A stretch of 56,097 bases of DNA from Azospirillum sp. 51_20 (GTDB taxonomy: Bacteria > Pseudomonadota > Alphaproteobacteria > RF32 > CAG-239): the NCBI GenBank assembly GCA_001917175.1, contig MNTV01000033.1, positions 48,813 to 104,909 on the forward strand, read 5' to 3'. Under the pieces are notes generated by a model that saw nothing but the letters and a program-made list of their open reading frames with translations, made no database searches and was not told where the DNA came from. Position numbers and translations under genes: made by a program. Below, piece by piece: positions 24,928-32,883 of this stretch. Position 1 is the stretch's first letter; every line of letters starts with the position of its first letter.

Positions 24928-25014
24928 ACTCCGCCCCGGCCGTCAGGCTTGCGAAGCTTTTGGGCAGGGCGTTTGTGGTTCGAAACAGTTAATACCATCG
25001 GCATCGGCTGATGG
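24928..25014 (+). repeat. Dispersed intergenic repeat, copy R4, tandem with R3
   Basis: This unit repeats R3 with a period of about 93 bases. Its inner stem is GCTT-GCG-AAGC where R3 has GTTT-GTG-AAAC, so paired bases change together. It ends near CCATCGGCATCGGCTGATGG. Confidence 0.65.
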
Positions 25015-25293
25015 AAGTTTATTATGTTGTTTCGTGTCTTTGGTGTTGGTCAAAGAATTAAGCTTAAAGTAGATTTAGTCTCCGGTTTACTGGAGGATAT
25101 TCATATGCGGAAGATGGAGATGATGGGTAGAAAATGTTAAAAAAATATTATCCGAAATTAAGGCAATGATTGAATTTAGAGGCGAAAAACACCTGTCGCA
25201 AAAAAAGGATCGTTTTTTTGCCGCACACAAACCGGCTGAGGCCGGCATAACATCTTATATACACTTAAGTTTTACAAAGCGGTATACGAAACG
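25015..25293. other. Gap with an A-tract/GGATC/T-tract motif, no supported gene
   Basis: No convincing gene is present. At 25199-25222 the plus strand reads AAAAAAAGGATCG followed by a T-run and GCCGCA, matching a site at about 43848 almost exactly. A plus frame from 25166 enters the 3' end of the deacetylase gene antisense and is not called. Confidence 0.5.
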
Positions 25294-26487
25294 TCAGTTA
25301 AGCGCTTTGACGATTTCGCTCAAATGCACCAGGCGCAGGTTGCGGCTTTTTAAAGTCGGAAGCCAGACTTTAAGCGCATTGTAAGTTTGTTCTTTGGGAT
25401 GTCCGATAGCCACCGCATACCCGTTTTTGCGGGCAATGGCTTCGGTCTGACGAAGCTGGCGCATAACATAGTCGAACTTGTCTTCGTTGTCGAGAAAAAC
25501 GTTTCGCGACACATAGCGGACACGGTTGTCCTTTGCCGCCTTTTCGCCGGCAGAATGCGGAGTGGTTTTGGAATCGAGGAAAAAAAGCCCGCGTTTTTCG
25601 AGTTCTTTCATCACCACGTCCATCCGCTCCGCATCTTCGGTAAAGCGGCTGCCCATATGGTTGTTGACGCCGGCAATGCCGGGGAACTTGTCAAGCATTC
25701 CGTTCAAGCCTTCGGCCACCTGTTTTTCGTTCATCTTAACCGTCAAAACGTCAGGCGAAACGTTCATGCTGGCCTTGGGTTCCATCGGCAGGTGGGCAAT
25801 AATTTCATGCCCCGCCCGTTCGGCCGCCGCAATCTGCGGCCGCAAGTTTGAAGCATAGGTAAGAAAAGAAGACGTCAGCGGATAGTCCAAGGAACTGATG
25901 TTGGCCGTTCGCCGGTGGCTGACGCCCATGTCGTCGATCACGATCGCAATTACCGGTTCCCGGCCGAAATAAGGCGGTTTGCGGCTGACTTCGATTTTGA
26001 TGCCGCTGATTTTCGGGTGAACGTTTTTCGGCGCTTCGGTGTCAATGACGTCTTCCGGCAGTTTTTCTTCGTAAAAATCATAGATAACCTGAGACGGAAG
26101 CTCAATCTCGTTGATATAAGCCACCTTTTTTTCCCAGTCGTTTTCCGGCGGCTGGGGCGCGTCAGGTTCGCTCCTCACCACGGCGTCTTCCAGCCGGAAA
26201 AGGTTGTCGTCGTCCAGTTCGTCCTGTTCCAGAGCCTTTTGCAGATAACCGTCGTCTTCCGTTTCAACAGCCGGCGGCAGTTTCTCCGCTTCGACAGCCG
26301 GCGGCAGTTTCTCCGCTTCGACAGCCGGCAGCATTTTCTCCGCAACATTGCCGTTTTCGGCCGCGGAAAGGACCGACAGCCCGATCAGAAAAAACGACAG
26401 CAGACCGCCGACAGCAAACGACAGCCGGCGGCGCCAGCCTGCCGGCGCCGTTTTCGTCCGCCTTTCCTTTCCGTCCTTCGTCTTCAT
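25294..26487 (-). CDS. Divergent polysaccharide deacetylase family protein (YibQ/DUF610 type)
   Basis: The 397-residue product has a basic N-terminus, one membrane helix or signal (FAVGGLLSFFLIGLSVLSA, about 25-43) and a low-complexity linker with three near-perfect 9-residue units (AVEAEKLPP). A polar linker follows, then the catalytic-fold domain from about residue 165: PVIAIVIDDMGVS, HEIIAHLPMEPK, NNHMGSRFTEDAERM, FFLDSKTTPHS and AIGHPKEQT. The family (divergent polysaccharide deacetylase 2) is periplasmic and linked to cell-envelope processes; substrate unknown. The start is three bases after the lysS stop, so it is co-transcribed with lysS. Confidence 0.85.
   Translation of the reverse strand: MKTKDGKERRTKTAPAGWRRRLSFAVGGLLSFFLIGLSVLSAAENGNVAEKMLPAVEAEKLPPAVEAEKLPPAVETEDDGYLQKALEQDELDDDNLFRLEDAVVRSEPDAPQPPENDWEKKVAYINEIELPSQVIYDFYEEKLPEDVIDTEAPKNVHPKISGIKIEVSRKPPYFGREPVIAIVIDDMGVSHRRTANISSLDYPLTSSFLTYASNLRPQIAAAERAGHEIIAHLPMEPKASMNVSPDVLTVKMNEKQVAEGLNGMLDKFPGIAGVNNHMGSRFTEDAERMDVVMKELEKRGLFFLDSKTTPHSAGEKAAKDNRVRYVSRNVFLDNEDKFDYVMRQLRQTEAIARKNGYAVAIGHPKEQTYNALKVWLPTLKSRNLRLVHLSEIVKALN
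26264..26340 (-). repeat. 27-bp in-frame tandem repeat in the deacetylase linker
   Basis: Nearly three copies of a 27-base unit encode AVEAEKLPP. The first two are almost identical at the DNA level, which implies recent expansion. It lengthens a periplasmic linker and is unlikely to affect the catalytic fold. Confidence 0.85.
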
Positions 26488-26490
26488 TTT

Positions 26491-27960
26491 TTATTTGTTG
26501 CGCAAAGTCGGAAAAGCGATAACGTCACGGATCGTTTCCGCACCGGTGAGAAGAATGGCCAGGCGGTCAATCCCCATTCCCATTCCGCCGGTCGGCGGCA
26601 GCGCGTTTTCCAACGCGTTGACAAAGTCCTCGTCCAGCATCTGAGCCTCGTCGTCGCCGGCTTCGCGTTCGGCGCACTGGGCGTCGAAGCGGGCGCGCTG
26701 TTCAAGCGGGTTGGAAAGTTCGGAATAGGCGCAGCCGAGTTCCATACCGCAGGCATAGGCGTCAAAATGTTCGACCAGACGCGGATTGCTCCGGTGGGTT
26801 TTGGCCAGCGGCGAAACGTCGCGCGGCATGTCCATGACCAGCACCGGCTGAATCAGATTGGCTTCGACCTTCTCGTCAAACACCAGCTGCACGACTTTGC
26901 CCCAGTTGGAACACTCGGAAGCGTCAATACCGATCGACTTCGCCATTTCGCGCGCTTCTTCCACGGTTTTAGCCGCCATCAGGTCAATGCCGACATATTC
27001 TTTGACCAGATCGACGATCGATTTGCGCGGGAAAGGCCGGGAAACGTCGATTTCCTGTCCGTTAAAAGTAAACGACGGCTTGCCCAGCACCTGTTCGCAG
27101 ACATAGCGAATCAGATCGGGAATAAGCTCGGCCATGTCGTTATAGTCGGCATAGGCCTGATAGGCTTCCAGCGCGGTGAACTCGGGATTATGCTTTTTGT
27201 CGACGCCTTCGTTGCGAAAGTTGCGGCCGATTTCAAACACGCGGTCCAGCCCGCCGACGACCAGACGTTTGAGGTACAACTCCGGCGCAATGCGCAGATA
27301 AAGGTCCATATCGAGCGCATTGTGATGGGTAACAAACGGCTTGGCGTTGGCGCCGCCCATGATCGGGTGCAGCATCGGCGTTTCCACCTCAAGGAAACCG
27401 TGTTCCTCAAAATAGCGGCGGATGGCCGAAGTGATCCGGCAGCGTTTTTTGAAAATTTCGCGGCTGTCGTCGTTCATGATGAAGTCGACGTAACGCTGGC
27501 GGTATCTGGCCTCAATGTCGGTCAGGCCGTGGAACTTTTCCGGCAGCGGCTGCAGGGATTTGCCGATAATGTCAAACTTTTCGGCAGCAATCGAAAGCTC
27601 TCCGCGGGGGGTGCGGCGGACAAAGCCGGAAACGCCGACCAGATCGCCGACGTCCAGGCATTTCAAAAGTTCCAGCCCGGCCTCGTCAAGATGGCTTTTG
27701 TGGCAGAAAACCTGGATCTTTCCGCTCTTGTCTTTCAAATCGATGAACATGCCGCTGTTGCGCACCGCCATCGCGCGGCCGGCAACCGTCACCCGGTCTT
27801 CGGTATTTTCTCCGGCCGGCAGATCTTTGTATTTTTCCTGCAAATCGGCGGCAAAAGCATTCGGTTTGAAACAATACGGATAGGGATTGTAGCCTTTTTC
27901 CGTCAGGGCATTGAGTTTTGCCAGGCGGGATTCTCTGTGGATGTTGGTTTCTGTTGCCAT
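26491..27960 (-). CDS. lysS: Lysine--tRNA ligase, class II
   Basis: The 489-residue product charges tRNA-Lys. An N-terminal OB-fold anticodon-binding domain (about 55-150, RVTVAGRAMAVRNSGMFIDL) is followed by the class II core. Motif 2 is FEIGRNFRNEG and motif 3 is GMGMGIDRLAILLTG near the C-terminus. The length is normal. AGGA lies upstream of the ATG at 27960. One of the two LexA boxes of the lysS-lexA gap is only 13 bases upstream of this start codon, so the gene could be affected by SOS regulation. Confidence 0.97.
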   Translation of the reverse strand: MATETNIHRESRLAKLNALTEKGYNPYPYCFKPNAFAADLQEKYKDLPAGENTEDRVTVAGRAMAVRNSGMFIDLKDKSGKIQVFCHKSHLDEAGLELLKCLDVGDLVGVSGFVRRTPRGELSIAAEKFDIIGKSLQPLPEKFHGLTDIEARYRQRYVDFIMNDDSREIFKKRCRITSAIRRYFEEHGFLEVETPMLHPIMGGANAKPFVTHHNALDMDLYLRIAPELYLKRLVVGGLDRVFEIGRNFRNEGVDKKHNPEFTALEAYQAYADYNDMAELIPDLIRYVCEQVLGKPSFTFNGQEIDVSRPFPRKSIVDLVKEYVGIDLMAAKTVEEAREMAKSIGIDASECSNWGKVVQLVFDEKVEANLIQPVLVMDMPRDVSPLAKTHRSNPRLVEHFDAYACGMELGCAYSELSNPLEQRARFDAQCAEREAGDDEAQMLDEDFVNALENALPPTGGMGMGIDRLAILLTGAETIRDVIAFPTLRNK

Positions 27961-27972
27961 TGGTAAATTCCT

Positions 27973-27987
27973 GTTCTTTTCAAGTTC
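27973..27987. promoter_or_regulatory. LexA (SOS) box 1 in the lysS-lexA gap
   Basis: GTTC-TTTTCAA-GTTC is an exact match to the alphaproteobacterial LexA operator GTTC-N7-GTTC. It is 124 bases upstream of lexA and 13 bases upstream of lysS. Confidence 0.8.
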
Positions 27988-28045
27988 TCGTTTGTTTTTC
28001 CGTCACTATAAACAAAAGCCGAAAACTTTTCAACCTAATAATTGC

Positions 28046-28074
28046 TTGACGGCGGCAAAGAACTAAAGTAGAAC
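28046..28074 (+). promoter_or_regulatory. lexA promoter with overlapping LexA box 2
   Basis: TTGACG (28046-28051), 17 bases, TAGAAC (28069-28074) is a plausible promoter. The second operator, GAAC-TAAAGTA-GAAC (28060-28074), is GTTC-N7-GTTC on the minus strand and covers the -10 box, as expected for autorepression. Confidence 0.75.
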
Positions 28075-28110
28075 AGATAATCAAACCATAAACGCGAAGG
28101 AAAGAAGAAG

Positions 28111-28767
28111 ATGCTGACCCCGAAACAATACAAGCTGCTGATGTTTATCGACAATTCGATCAAGGAAAACGGCTGCTGCCCTTCTTTTGAAGAGATGAAA
28201 CAGGCGGTGGGCATCAAATCGAAATCGGGCATCCACGCCCTGATCGAAGAGCTGATCGAACGCGACTTCATCAAAAAGCTGCCGCACAAGGCCCGCGCGC
28301 TCGAGGTTCTGCGCATTCCCCGCTTCAAACCGCGGGAAATCATCGAGGAAGAAAAGAAAATCAGGCAGGCTCTGCAGGGGGCGGCAATCCAAATTCCCCT
28401 TTACGGCAAAATCGCCGCCGGCACGCCGATCGCCGCCATTGCCGACGAAAACGAAAGCATCACCGTTCCCCTCAACATGGTCAGCCGGGGCAAATTCTAC
28501 GCCCTGACGGTTGAAGGAGAATCCATGATCGAAGCCGGCATCTTGGACGGCGACACCGCCATCATCCGCAAAGCCGAAAACGCCGAAAACGGACAAATCG
28601 TCGTCGCCCTCATCGATGACGCCGAGGCAACGCTCAAAGTCTGGCAAAAGAAAAAAGACGAAATCTGGCTGAAACCCTGCAACCCCGCATACGAAATCCG
28701 CAAACTGCATCCTTCGCGGGTGAAAGTGCAGGGAATTTTAAGCGGCATCGTCCGCAAATATCACTGA
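28111..28767 (+). CDS. lexA: LexA repressor, SOS regulator
   Basis: The 218-residue product is the SOS repressor-protease. The N-terminal winged helix (1-70) begins MLTPKQYKLLMFID. A linker follows, then the S24 domain with cleavage site Ala103-Gly104 (in IAAGTP), catalytic Ser138 (GESMIEAGI) and Lys176 (EATLKVW). Under DNA damage RecA filaments trigger self-cleavage. Two GTTC-N7-GTTC operators upstream indicate autoregulation. The gene is divergent from lysS. GAAGGAAAGAAGAAG precedes the ATG. Confidence 0.97.
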   Translation: MLTPKQYKLLMFIDNSIKENGCCPSFEEMKQAVGIKSKSGIHALIEELIERDFIKKLPHKARALEVLRIPRFKPREIIEEEKKIRQALQGAAIQIPLYGKIAAGTPIAAIADENESITVPLNMVSRGKFYALTVEGESMIEAGILDGDTAIIRKAENAENGQIVVALIDDAEATLKVWQKKKDEIWLKPCNPAYEIRKLHPSRVKVQGILSGIVRKYH

Positions 28768-28794
28768 CTTTCGGCGGCGGCGCGGCCTCTTTTT

Positions 28795-28825
28795 TTGTCA
28801 AAAACAGCTTGCTTTTTTGTATAAT
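28795..28825 (+). promoter_or_regulatory. Possible promoter of the 28872 gene
   Basis: A perfect TATAAT (28820-28825) with TTGTCA 19 bases upstream sits between the lexA stop and the ribosome site of the 701-residue protein. The spacing is longer than ideal. Confidence 0.5.
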
Positions 28826-28871
28826 CATGATATGATGAACCTATATCAGAGCCTTTTGCAGGGAGGATTTT

Positions 28872-30977
28872 ATGGTTACCAAAGCCACCAACAACATTGA
28901 AGACAAACCTTTTATTCCGCTTGACTTTCAGGCATTTGCCGACAAGCGTCCGCATGCTGCCGGAGAAGTCAGAAACGTGCTGCGGAGCCGCATTTCCCAA
29001 GTTACCGAAGTTCCGGAAGAAATCGGCGGCGACCGAGAAGCGCGGGAGGCGTTTCTGCGTAAACGCAAAGAGGAAATGGCTTATAAAAATGCCTTAAACG
29101 ATCTGGAGTTGTTTGACAAAAATCCGGAACTTTACACCACCCTTTTTTCCCTGAAAGAAACGGCCAACGAAGAAGTTCATACCGAAAACCGGGAAAAGGA
29201 AAACGAACGCGATACCGACAAAACCCGCGCAAAAATCTGCGAAGACCAGAACGGCAACCTGTTTCTGGCCGTCGAAATCATGAAACCGGCCGACGTATCC
29301 TTCCAAATTCATGACGGCAAACTGTCTTTTGATCCGAACGGAATGAGTCCCGACCAGCTAAGGGAGATACTCGCCTGGCTCGACCGCCGCGGACTTGCTT
29401 CCTTCGTCGACATGGACGGGTTGAAGCTTGAAAACGCGGACGCCAGGACGGAAGAACTGTTTGCCGCGGTCAAAAAGGAAGCCGAGAACGAAACCAAACG
29501 CGGCGGCGACGAGTTCGTAACTTCCGGCGCGGCAGATGCGCTTACCGTCAACCAGTCTGCAAACGACAACGACACTCCGTACGAAGAAGACCGGGAAAAC
29601 GGCGAAACACAGAGAGGAAACGAGGCGTCAGAAGGCAACGGCGAAGGTCTGCCTTTTGGCACGCTGCCGATTCAGAAAACGGATCGCAACAAAGCGCCGG
29701 CAAACGCTTACGACAACGCCGTCGAATCGCTCACCAAGTGGATGGACAAAAACAAACGCCGCAACCTCAGCTACTTTATCACTTACAAAAGCGGTTACAC
29801 TGTCTTCACCACGTTTGACAAGGAAAATCCCGAAAACATGGAACAAGACGGCGTCATCGACAAGAAAACCAAAGACGTCAAGGTTCGCAGCGAATGCAAG
29901 CTTTACGTTAAAATGGACAAAGACGGACGATTGGAAATTTCGTTCTCTACGCCGAACGGAAAACCGTTGAGCGACACTTATGCCGACAGAATTATGGACG
30001 CCTACAAAGACGCCGGCATCAGCCGGGTCAAATTCGGCACCATGAGCGACGCCAACGAAGGCTCCATCCGCGCCGCCTGCGGCCGGGCGCTGATCGTTCC
30101 GGTCGGATTAAAGCTGTCGCAAACCAAATTCGACAAGATGATTGACGCGGCGGAAGGCAAAAACGGCAAAAACAACCCCAAGGTAATCAAATACCGGCGA
30201 GACCTGGCTCTGCAGTTTGCCCACCAGCTGAAGCAAAAAGGAATCAACTGGCAAGACCCCGCCAACAAAAACAACGTCGACTGCCGCTGTATCCGTGGCG
30301 CAATCGGCGCTTACAACTTTTCTCCGTTCCGTGACTGGTGGGAAGACTTTGGTCTGCGTAACAAATATGAAGAATTTATCAAAAACAGCGGTTCGGGCAA
30401 CAGGAACGGTGCCGCGGACGCCATCGGCGCGGCCAAAGCCGTCGCTAAACTGTATGCCGCATACAGTGACAACACTGACAAAACCCTGGACTATCTGGTT
30501 TCCGACAAATGCAAATCCCTGACGCCCGAGGAAAAAGAAAAATTCAAAGAAGTGATCCGCGGTTCCGAAAAGATGCAGGTTCGTGACATGCCGCCGGAAG
30601 CAGCCCAAAATCTGTTCTCTTTCATGCAGCAGACCCAGGCGGCTCGCGCAACCAGAAAAATCAACGAAGAATACGAAAAACTGGTTAAAGACGAATTTTA
30701 CAAAGGCAATGCGGCACGTGACGCGGTTACTCCCTACCTTACCGAAGCGTCAACAGAAATCGACAACGTCAAAAATGATCTGGCCGATATCGGGCTGCCG
30801 CCGATTCTGGTCATGAAAATCGGAATGCCGAAGCATGATTTCAGCCCTATCCAGCGCCGTCTGAAAGCGGAAAAAGAACAAGCAAAACAGAACAATTCCA
30901 ACATCGCGGGAAATGCCGGCAACAACGGACAGCTCCCGTCCCGCGGTTACGGAAGAGGGGGCGGAGAGTCCCGTTAA
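28872..30977 (+). CDS. Large hypothetical protein, 701 residues
   Basis: Not recognised. The product is soluble and polar, without signal peptide or membrane helix. Approximate parts: helical N-terminus (1-110, ending FDKNPELYTTLFSLKE); an alpha/beta stretch (125-190); a low-complexity acidic linker (about 215-265, rich in Asn, Asp, Glu); a compact alpha/beta region (275-420: RRNLSYFITYKSGYTVFTTF, DRIMDAYKDAGISRVKFGT); a helical region (420-670); and a Gly/Arg-rich tail ending RGYGRGGGESR. GGGAGG precedes the ATG. It is the first of three unrecognised genes after lexA and ends in a strong terminator. No enzymatic motif was found. Confidence 0.8.
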   Translation: MVTKATNNIEDKPFIPLDFQAFADKRPHAAGEVRNVLRSRISQVTEVPEEIGGDREAREAFLRKRKEEMAYKNALNDLELFDKNPELYTTLFSLKETANEEVHTENREKENERDTDKTRAKICEDQNGNLFLAVEIMKPADVSFQIHDGKLSFDPNGMSPDQLREILAWLDRRGLASFVDMDGLKLENADARTEELFAAVKKEAENETKRGGDEFVTSGAADALTVNQSANDNDTPYEEDRENGETQRGNEASEGNGEGLPFGTLPIQKTDRNKAPANAYDNAVESLTKWMDKNKRRNLSYFITYKSGYTVFTTFDKENPENMEQDGVIDKKTKDVKVRSECKLYVKMDKDGRLEISFSTPNGKPLSDTYADRIMDAYKDAGISRVKFGTMSDANEGSIRAACGRALIVPVGLKLSQTKFDKMIDAAEGKNGKNNPKVIKYRRDLALQFAHQLKQKGINWQDPANKNNVDCRCIRGAIGAYNFSPFRDWWEDFGLRNKYEEFIKNSGSGNRNGAADAIGAAKAVAKLYAAYSDNTDKTLDYLVSDKCKSLTPEEKEKFKEVIRGSEKMQVRDMPPEAAQNLFSFMQQTQAARATRKINEEYEKLVKDEFYKGNAARDAVTPYLTEASTEIDNVKNDLADIGLPPILVMKIGMPKHDFSPIQRRLKAEKEQAKQNNSNIAGNAGNNGQLPSRGYGRGGGESR

Positions 30978-30986
30978 CGGCATTTT

Positions 30987-31037
30987 CCGCCGGCCGAAAA
31001 CCGTATCAAAAACACGGTAACCGGCCGGCGGTTTTTT
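30987..31037 (+). terminator. Terminator of the 28872 gene
   Basis: CCGCCGGCC (30987-30995) and GGCCGGCGG (31023-31031) arms, with an inner ACCGT/ACGGT stem, are followed by TTTTTTC. Confidence 0.85.
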
Positions 31038-31058
31038 CTTTTTGAAAGTTTATCGGAT

Positions 31059-31379
31059 ATGACTCAGACACTGATCGCCGGACTTTACATCATCAAAACC
31101 GACGAAGACGGAAAGCTCTTGATCTTTCTGCCGCAACCGGAAGGAAAAAAAGAGCGGCCGATTATTCTGTACGACGGCGGAAAACATGCCCTGCTCGTCC
31201 GTAATCCCGGACAAAACGTGATCCTCGACAATATCAGTCCCGAAATACGGCAGACGCTGGCAAACACGGACAACGCGATCATGGTCGAAGTCCGCGGGCA
31301 GGAGATTGCCGACCATTATGAAACCGCTCTCCGCCACACGGAGAAAATCCCCGTCGACTGGAGCAAATACGGACTGTAA
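31059..31379 (+). CDS. Hypothetical small soluble protein, 106 residues
   Basis: Not recognised. The product is compact and appears beta-rich at the start (LIAGLYIIKTDEDGKLLIFL, RPIILYDGGKHALLV) with a helical end. There is no signal or membrane helix. The ribosome site before the ATG at 31059 is weak, which lowers confidence in the start. It is followed 17 bases later by the 190-residue protein gene and probably shares its transcript. Confidence 0.6.
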   Translation: MTQTLIAGLYIIKTDEDGKLLIFLPQPEGKKERPIILYDGGKHALLVRNPGQNVILDNISPEIRQTLANTDNAIMVEVRGQEIADHYETALRHTEKIPVDWSKYGL

Positions 31380-31396
31380 CAAAGAGAAGGCAGACA

Positions 31397-31969
31397 ATGG
31401 AAAAAGACGCAAAACAATCTTCCGTCAAAAGCAGGCTGGCCGTCTGCGGATCGCGCTTTCTGAGCGGCGTCGGCGCAGCGGCAGCGGCAACGGCCGTCGT
31501 TTCTCCGCTTCTCGTGCCGCCGGAAATTGCCAAAGAAACGGCATCCGTTCTGCTCCTGACCGCGGCTACTTTTTCCGCCGCCGCACAAAATGTCGGCAAC
31601 CGGAACAAAACAGAAAAACTGCATCGTTTGCAAAACAATTTCACCAAACTGGCTTTGTGCGGCTTTGCCTTTTTAACCGGGACCTCCGAAATTACCGAAG
31701 ACATGCAGCGGATGGACGAGATCAACCGGGTGCGTCCATACGTTGCCAAAACAGAAAAACCGATCGACGATGACGAACTGCGGCAGTATTGGCAAAAGGT
31801 CGTTGCCGACAAAGTCATTTTGCTTGAAGATTTGGCCGACATTGCGGCCAAAACGTCGGCCAAGGATCTGCAAAAGGCCGTAAACAACAGGAACGCCTCG
31901 TTAACGGCATCCTCAAGCGACAAAAATGCAGCAGCCGTTCTGACATATAACGCCCCAAGCCGCGTTTAA
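31397..31969 (+). CDS. Hypothetical protein with two weak membrane segments, 190 residues
   Basis: Not recognised. Two small-residue-rich hydrophobic stretches (FLSGVGAAAAATAVVSPLLV, about 21-40, and ETASVLLLTAATFSAAA, about 47-63) could form a helical hairpin in the membrane; a third (LALCGFAFLTGTS) is weaker. The rest is charged and helical. GAAGG precedes the ATG. The last codons (NAPSRV, stop) lie in a 25-bp sequence repeated 109 bases downstream, where the same six residues and stop recur in another frame. Confidence 0.65.
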   Translation: MEKDAKQSSVKSRLAVCGSRFLSGVGAAAAATAVVSPLLVPPEIAKETASVLLLTAATFSAAAQNVGNRNKTEKLHRLQNNFTKLALCGFAFLTGTSEITEDMQRMDEINRVRPYVAKTEKPIDDDELRQYWQKVVADKVILLEDLADIAAKTSAKDLQKAVNNRNASLTASSSDKNAAAVLTYNAPSRV

Positions 31970-32080
31970 ACCGGAAGATGCCGCCCGAGGAAGAAATGCA
32001 CCGTCGGTAACGGAACAAAGCGGCGAAATCGCGCTGCTGACTGCTGCCCGGACACATAACGCCCCAAGCCGCGTTTAAAC
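31947..32080 (+). repeat. 25-bp direct repeat spanning and following a gene end
   Basis: Copies at 31947-31971 and 32056-32080 are identical over 25 bases (core GCCCCAAGCCGCGTTTAAAC). Each can encode NAPSRV and a stop, but they are 109 bases apart, so the second is shifted by one frame. Between them an open frame continues without a start codon. This looks like a duplicated or displaced 3' gene end. Confidence 0.7.
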
Positions 32081-32096
32081 ATTTTCCGTTCTCCGG

Positions 32097-32819
32097 CTAT
32101 TGAACAACCGGCAGCAGCCTGTTCCTGCCTTCCTCTTCATTTTGCAGTCCGCGAATAACGATCCCGCCGTTTTCGTCGCGATCCGGCAGCTGATAATTCG
32201 GATTATAGCGTTTGACCGCTTCAAAATGTCCGTTTTTAAGAAAAGCCTCCACAATCGGCTCGCCGCTTTCCGCATACATCACATAATATCCGTCGGGAAT
32301 GCCGTCGTGATAATTCATATGGATATATACCCGGCCGTTCGGGTAATAGCGGCGGGCAACGCCTTCGGGAACATCATCCCGGTAGTTGCGACTGAGAGCG
32401 ATCCGCCCGTTTTCGTCATATTGTATCCATTCTCCGTTTTTGGCGTTCTGCCGATAAGTTCCGGATACATGCGGATGGCCGTTTTCAAGCGACATAAACT
32501 TGCCGTCGCGGCGGCCTTTTTTCCAATTGACAATTTCTTTTATCCGCCCGTCTTGACAGGCAACCCCCAACCCGTCAGGCCGCCCTTCGTCATAAGACAA
32601 AACCAGCGTTTGTTCTCCGTTTTTCAGCCTTGCCCGACCGCTGAAGGGTTGGTGCGCAACGCGGTCAACCAGTACGCCGCCGGAAAGAACAAGCTCTCCG
32701 CCGTCGCGCGCCGGCAGACAGCGGTATATGTGGTAGCGGTTTGCATACAGCAGCACCCAAACCAGCGTCAACGCCGCAGCGGCGGCGGCATAAACCTTTT
32801 TCCGCAAAAAAAACTTCAT
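32097..32819 (-). CDS. MORN-variant (YwqK-like) repeat protein, membrane-anchored
   Basis: The 240-residue product has an N-terminal helix (VYAAAAAALTLVWVLLY, about 8-26) and a beta-repeat region of MORN_2 type. Recurrent units include NGRIALSRNYRDDVPEG, NGRVYIHMNYHDGIPDG and ENGHPHVSGTYRQNAKNG. Such proteins are often annotated as antitoxin-like YwqK relatives, but the fold is a general repeat scaffold and no toxin gene is adjacent. I start at the ATG at 32819, where AAAGG lies eight bases upstream; a GTG three codons earlier is possible. It is the last gene of the minus-strand run following valS. Confidence 0.75.
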   Translation of the reverse strand: MKFFLRKKVYAAAAAALTLVWVLLYANRYHIYRCLPARDGGELVLSGGVLVDRVAHQPFSGRARLKNGEQTLVLSYDEGRPDGLGVACQDGRIKEIVNWKKGRRDGKFMSLENGHPHVSGTYRQNAKNGEWIQYDENGRIALSRNYRDDVPEGVARRYYPNGRVYIHMNYHDGIPDGYYVMYAESGEPIVEAFLKNGHFEAVKRYNPNYQLPDRDENGGIVIRGLQNEEEGRNRLLPVVQ

Positions 32820-32834
32820 TGTCCGCACCTTTAT

Positions 32835-32880
32835 TCAAAAATAAAGCCCTGCGCCAATGAGGCGGCAAGGCTTTGTTTTT
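32835..32880 (-). terminator. Terminator after valS
   Basis: On the minus strand AAAGCC-T-TGC-C-GCC pairs with GGC-GCA-GGCTTT (single-base bulges), followed by ATTTTT. It lies between the valS stop and the start of the MORN-variant gene. Confidence 0.7.
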
Positions 32881-32883
32881 TGA

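Noticed and set aside
24813..25014. Tandem repeats considered as a CRISPR array
   Set aside because: Units are about 93 bases long with similarity throughout, there are no short identical repeats separated by unique spacers, and no cas genes are present.
25915..27966. A 683-codon open frame on the plus strand
   Set aside because: It runs antisense to lysS and the deacetylase, both with clear motifs. Its translation is a low-complexity mix rich in Phe, Val, Arg and His, typical of a shadow frame in GC-rich coding DNA.
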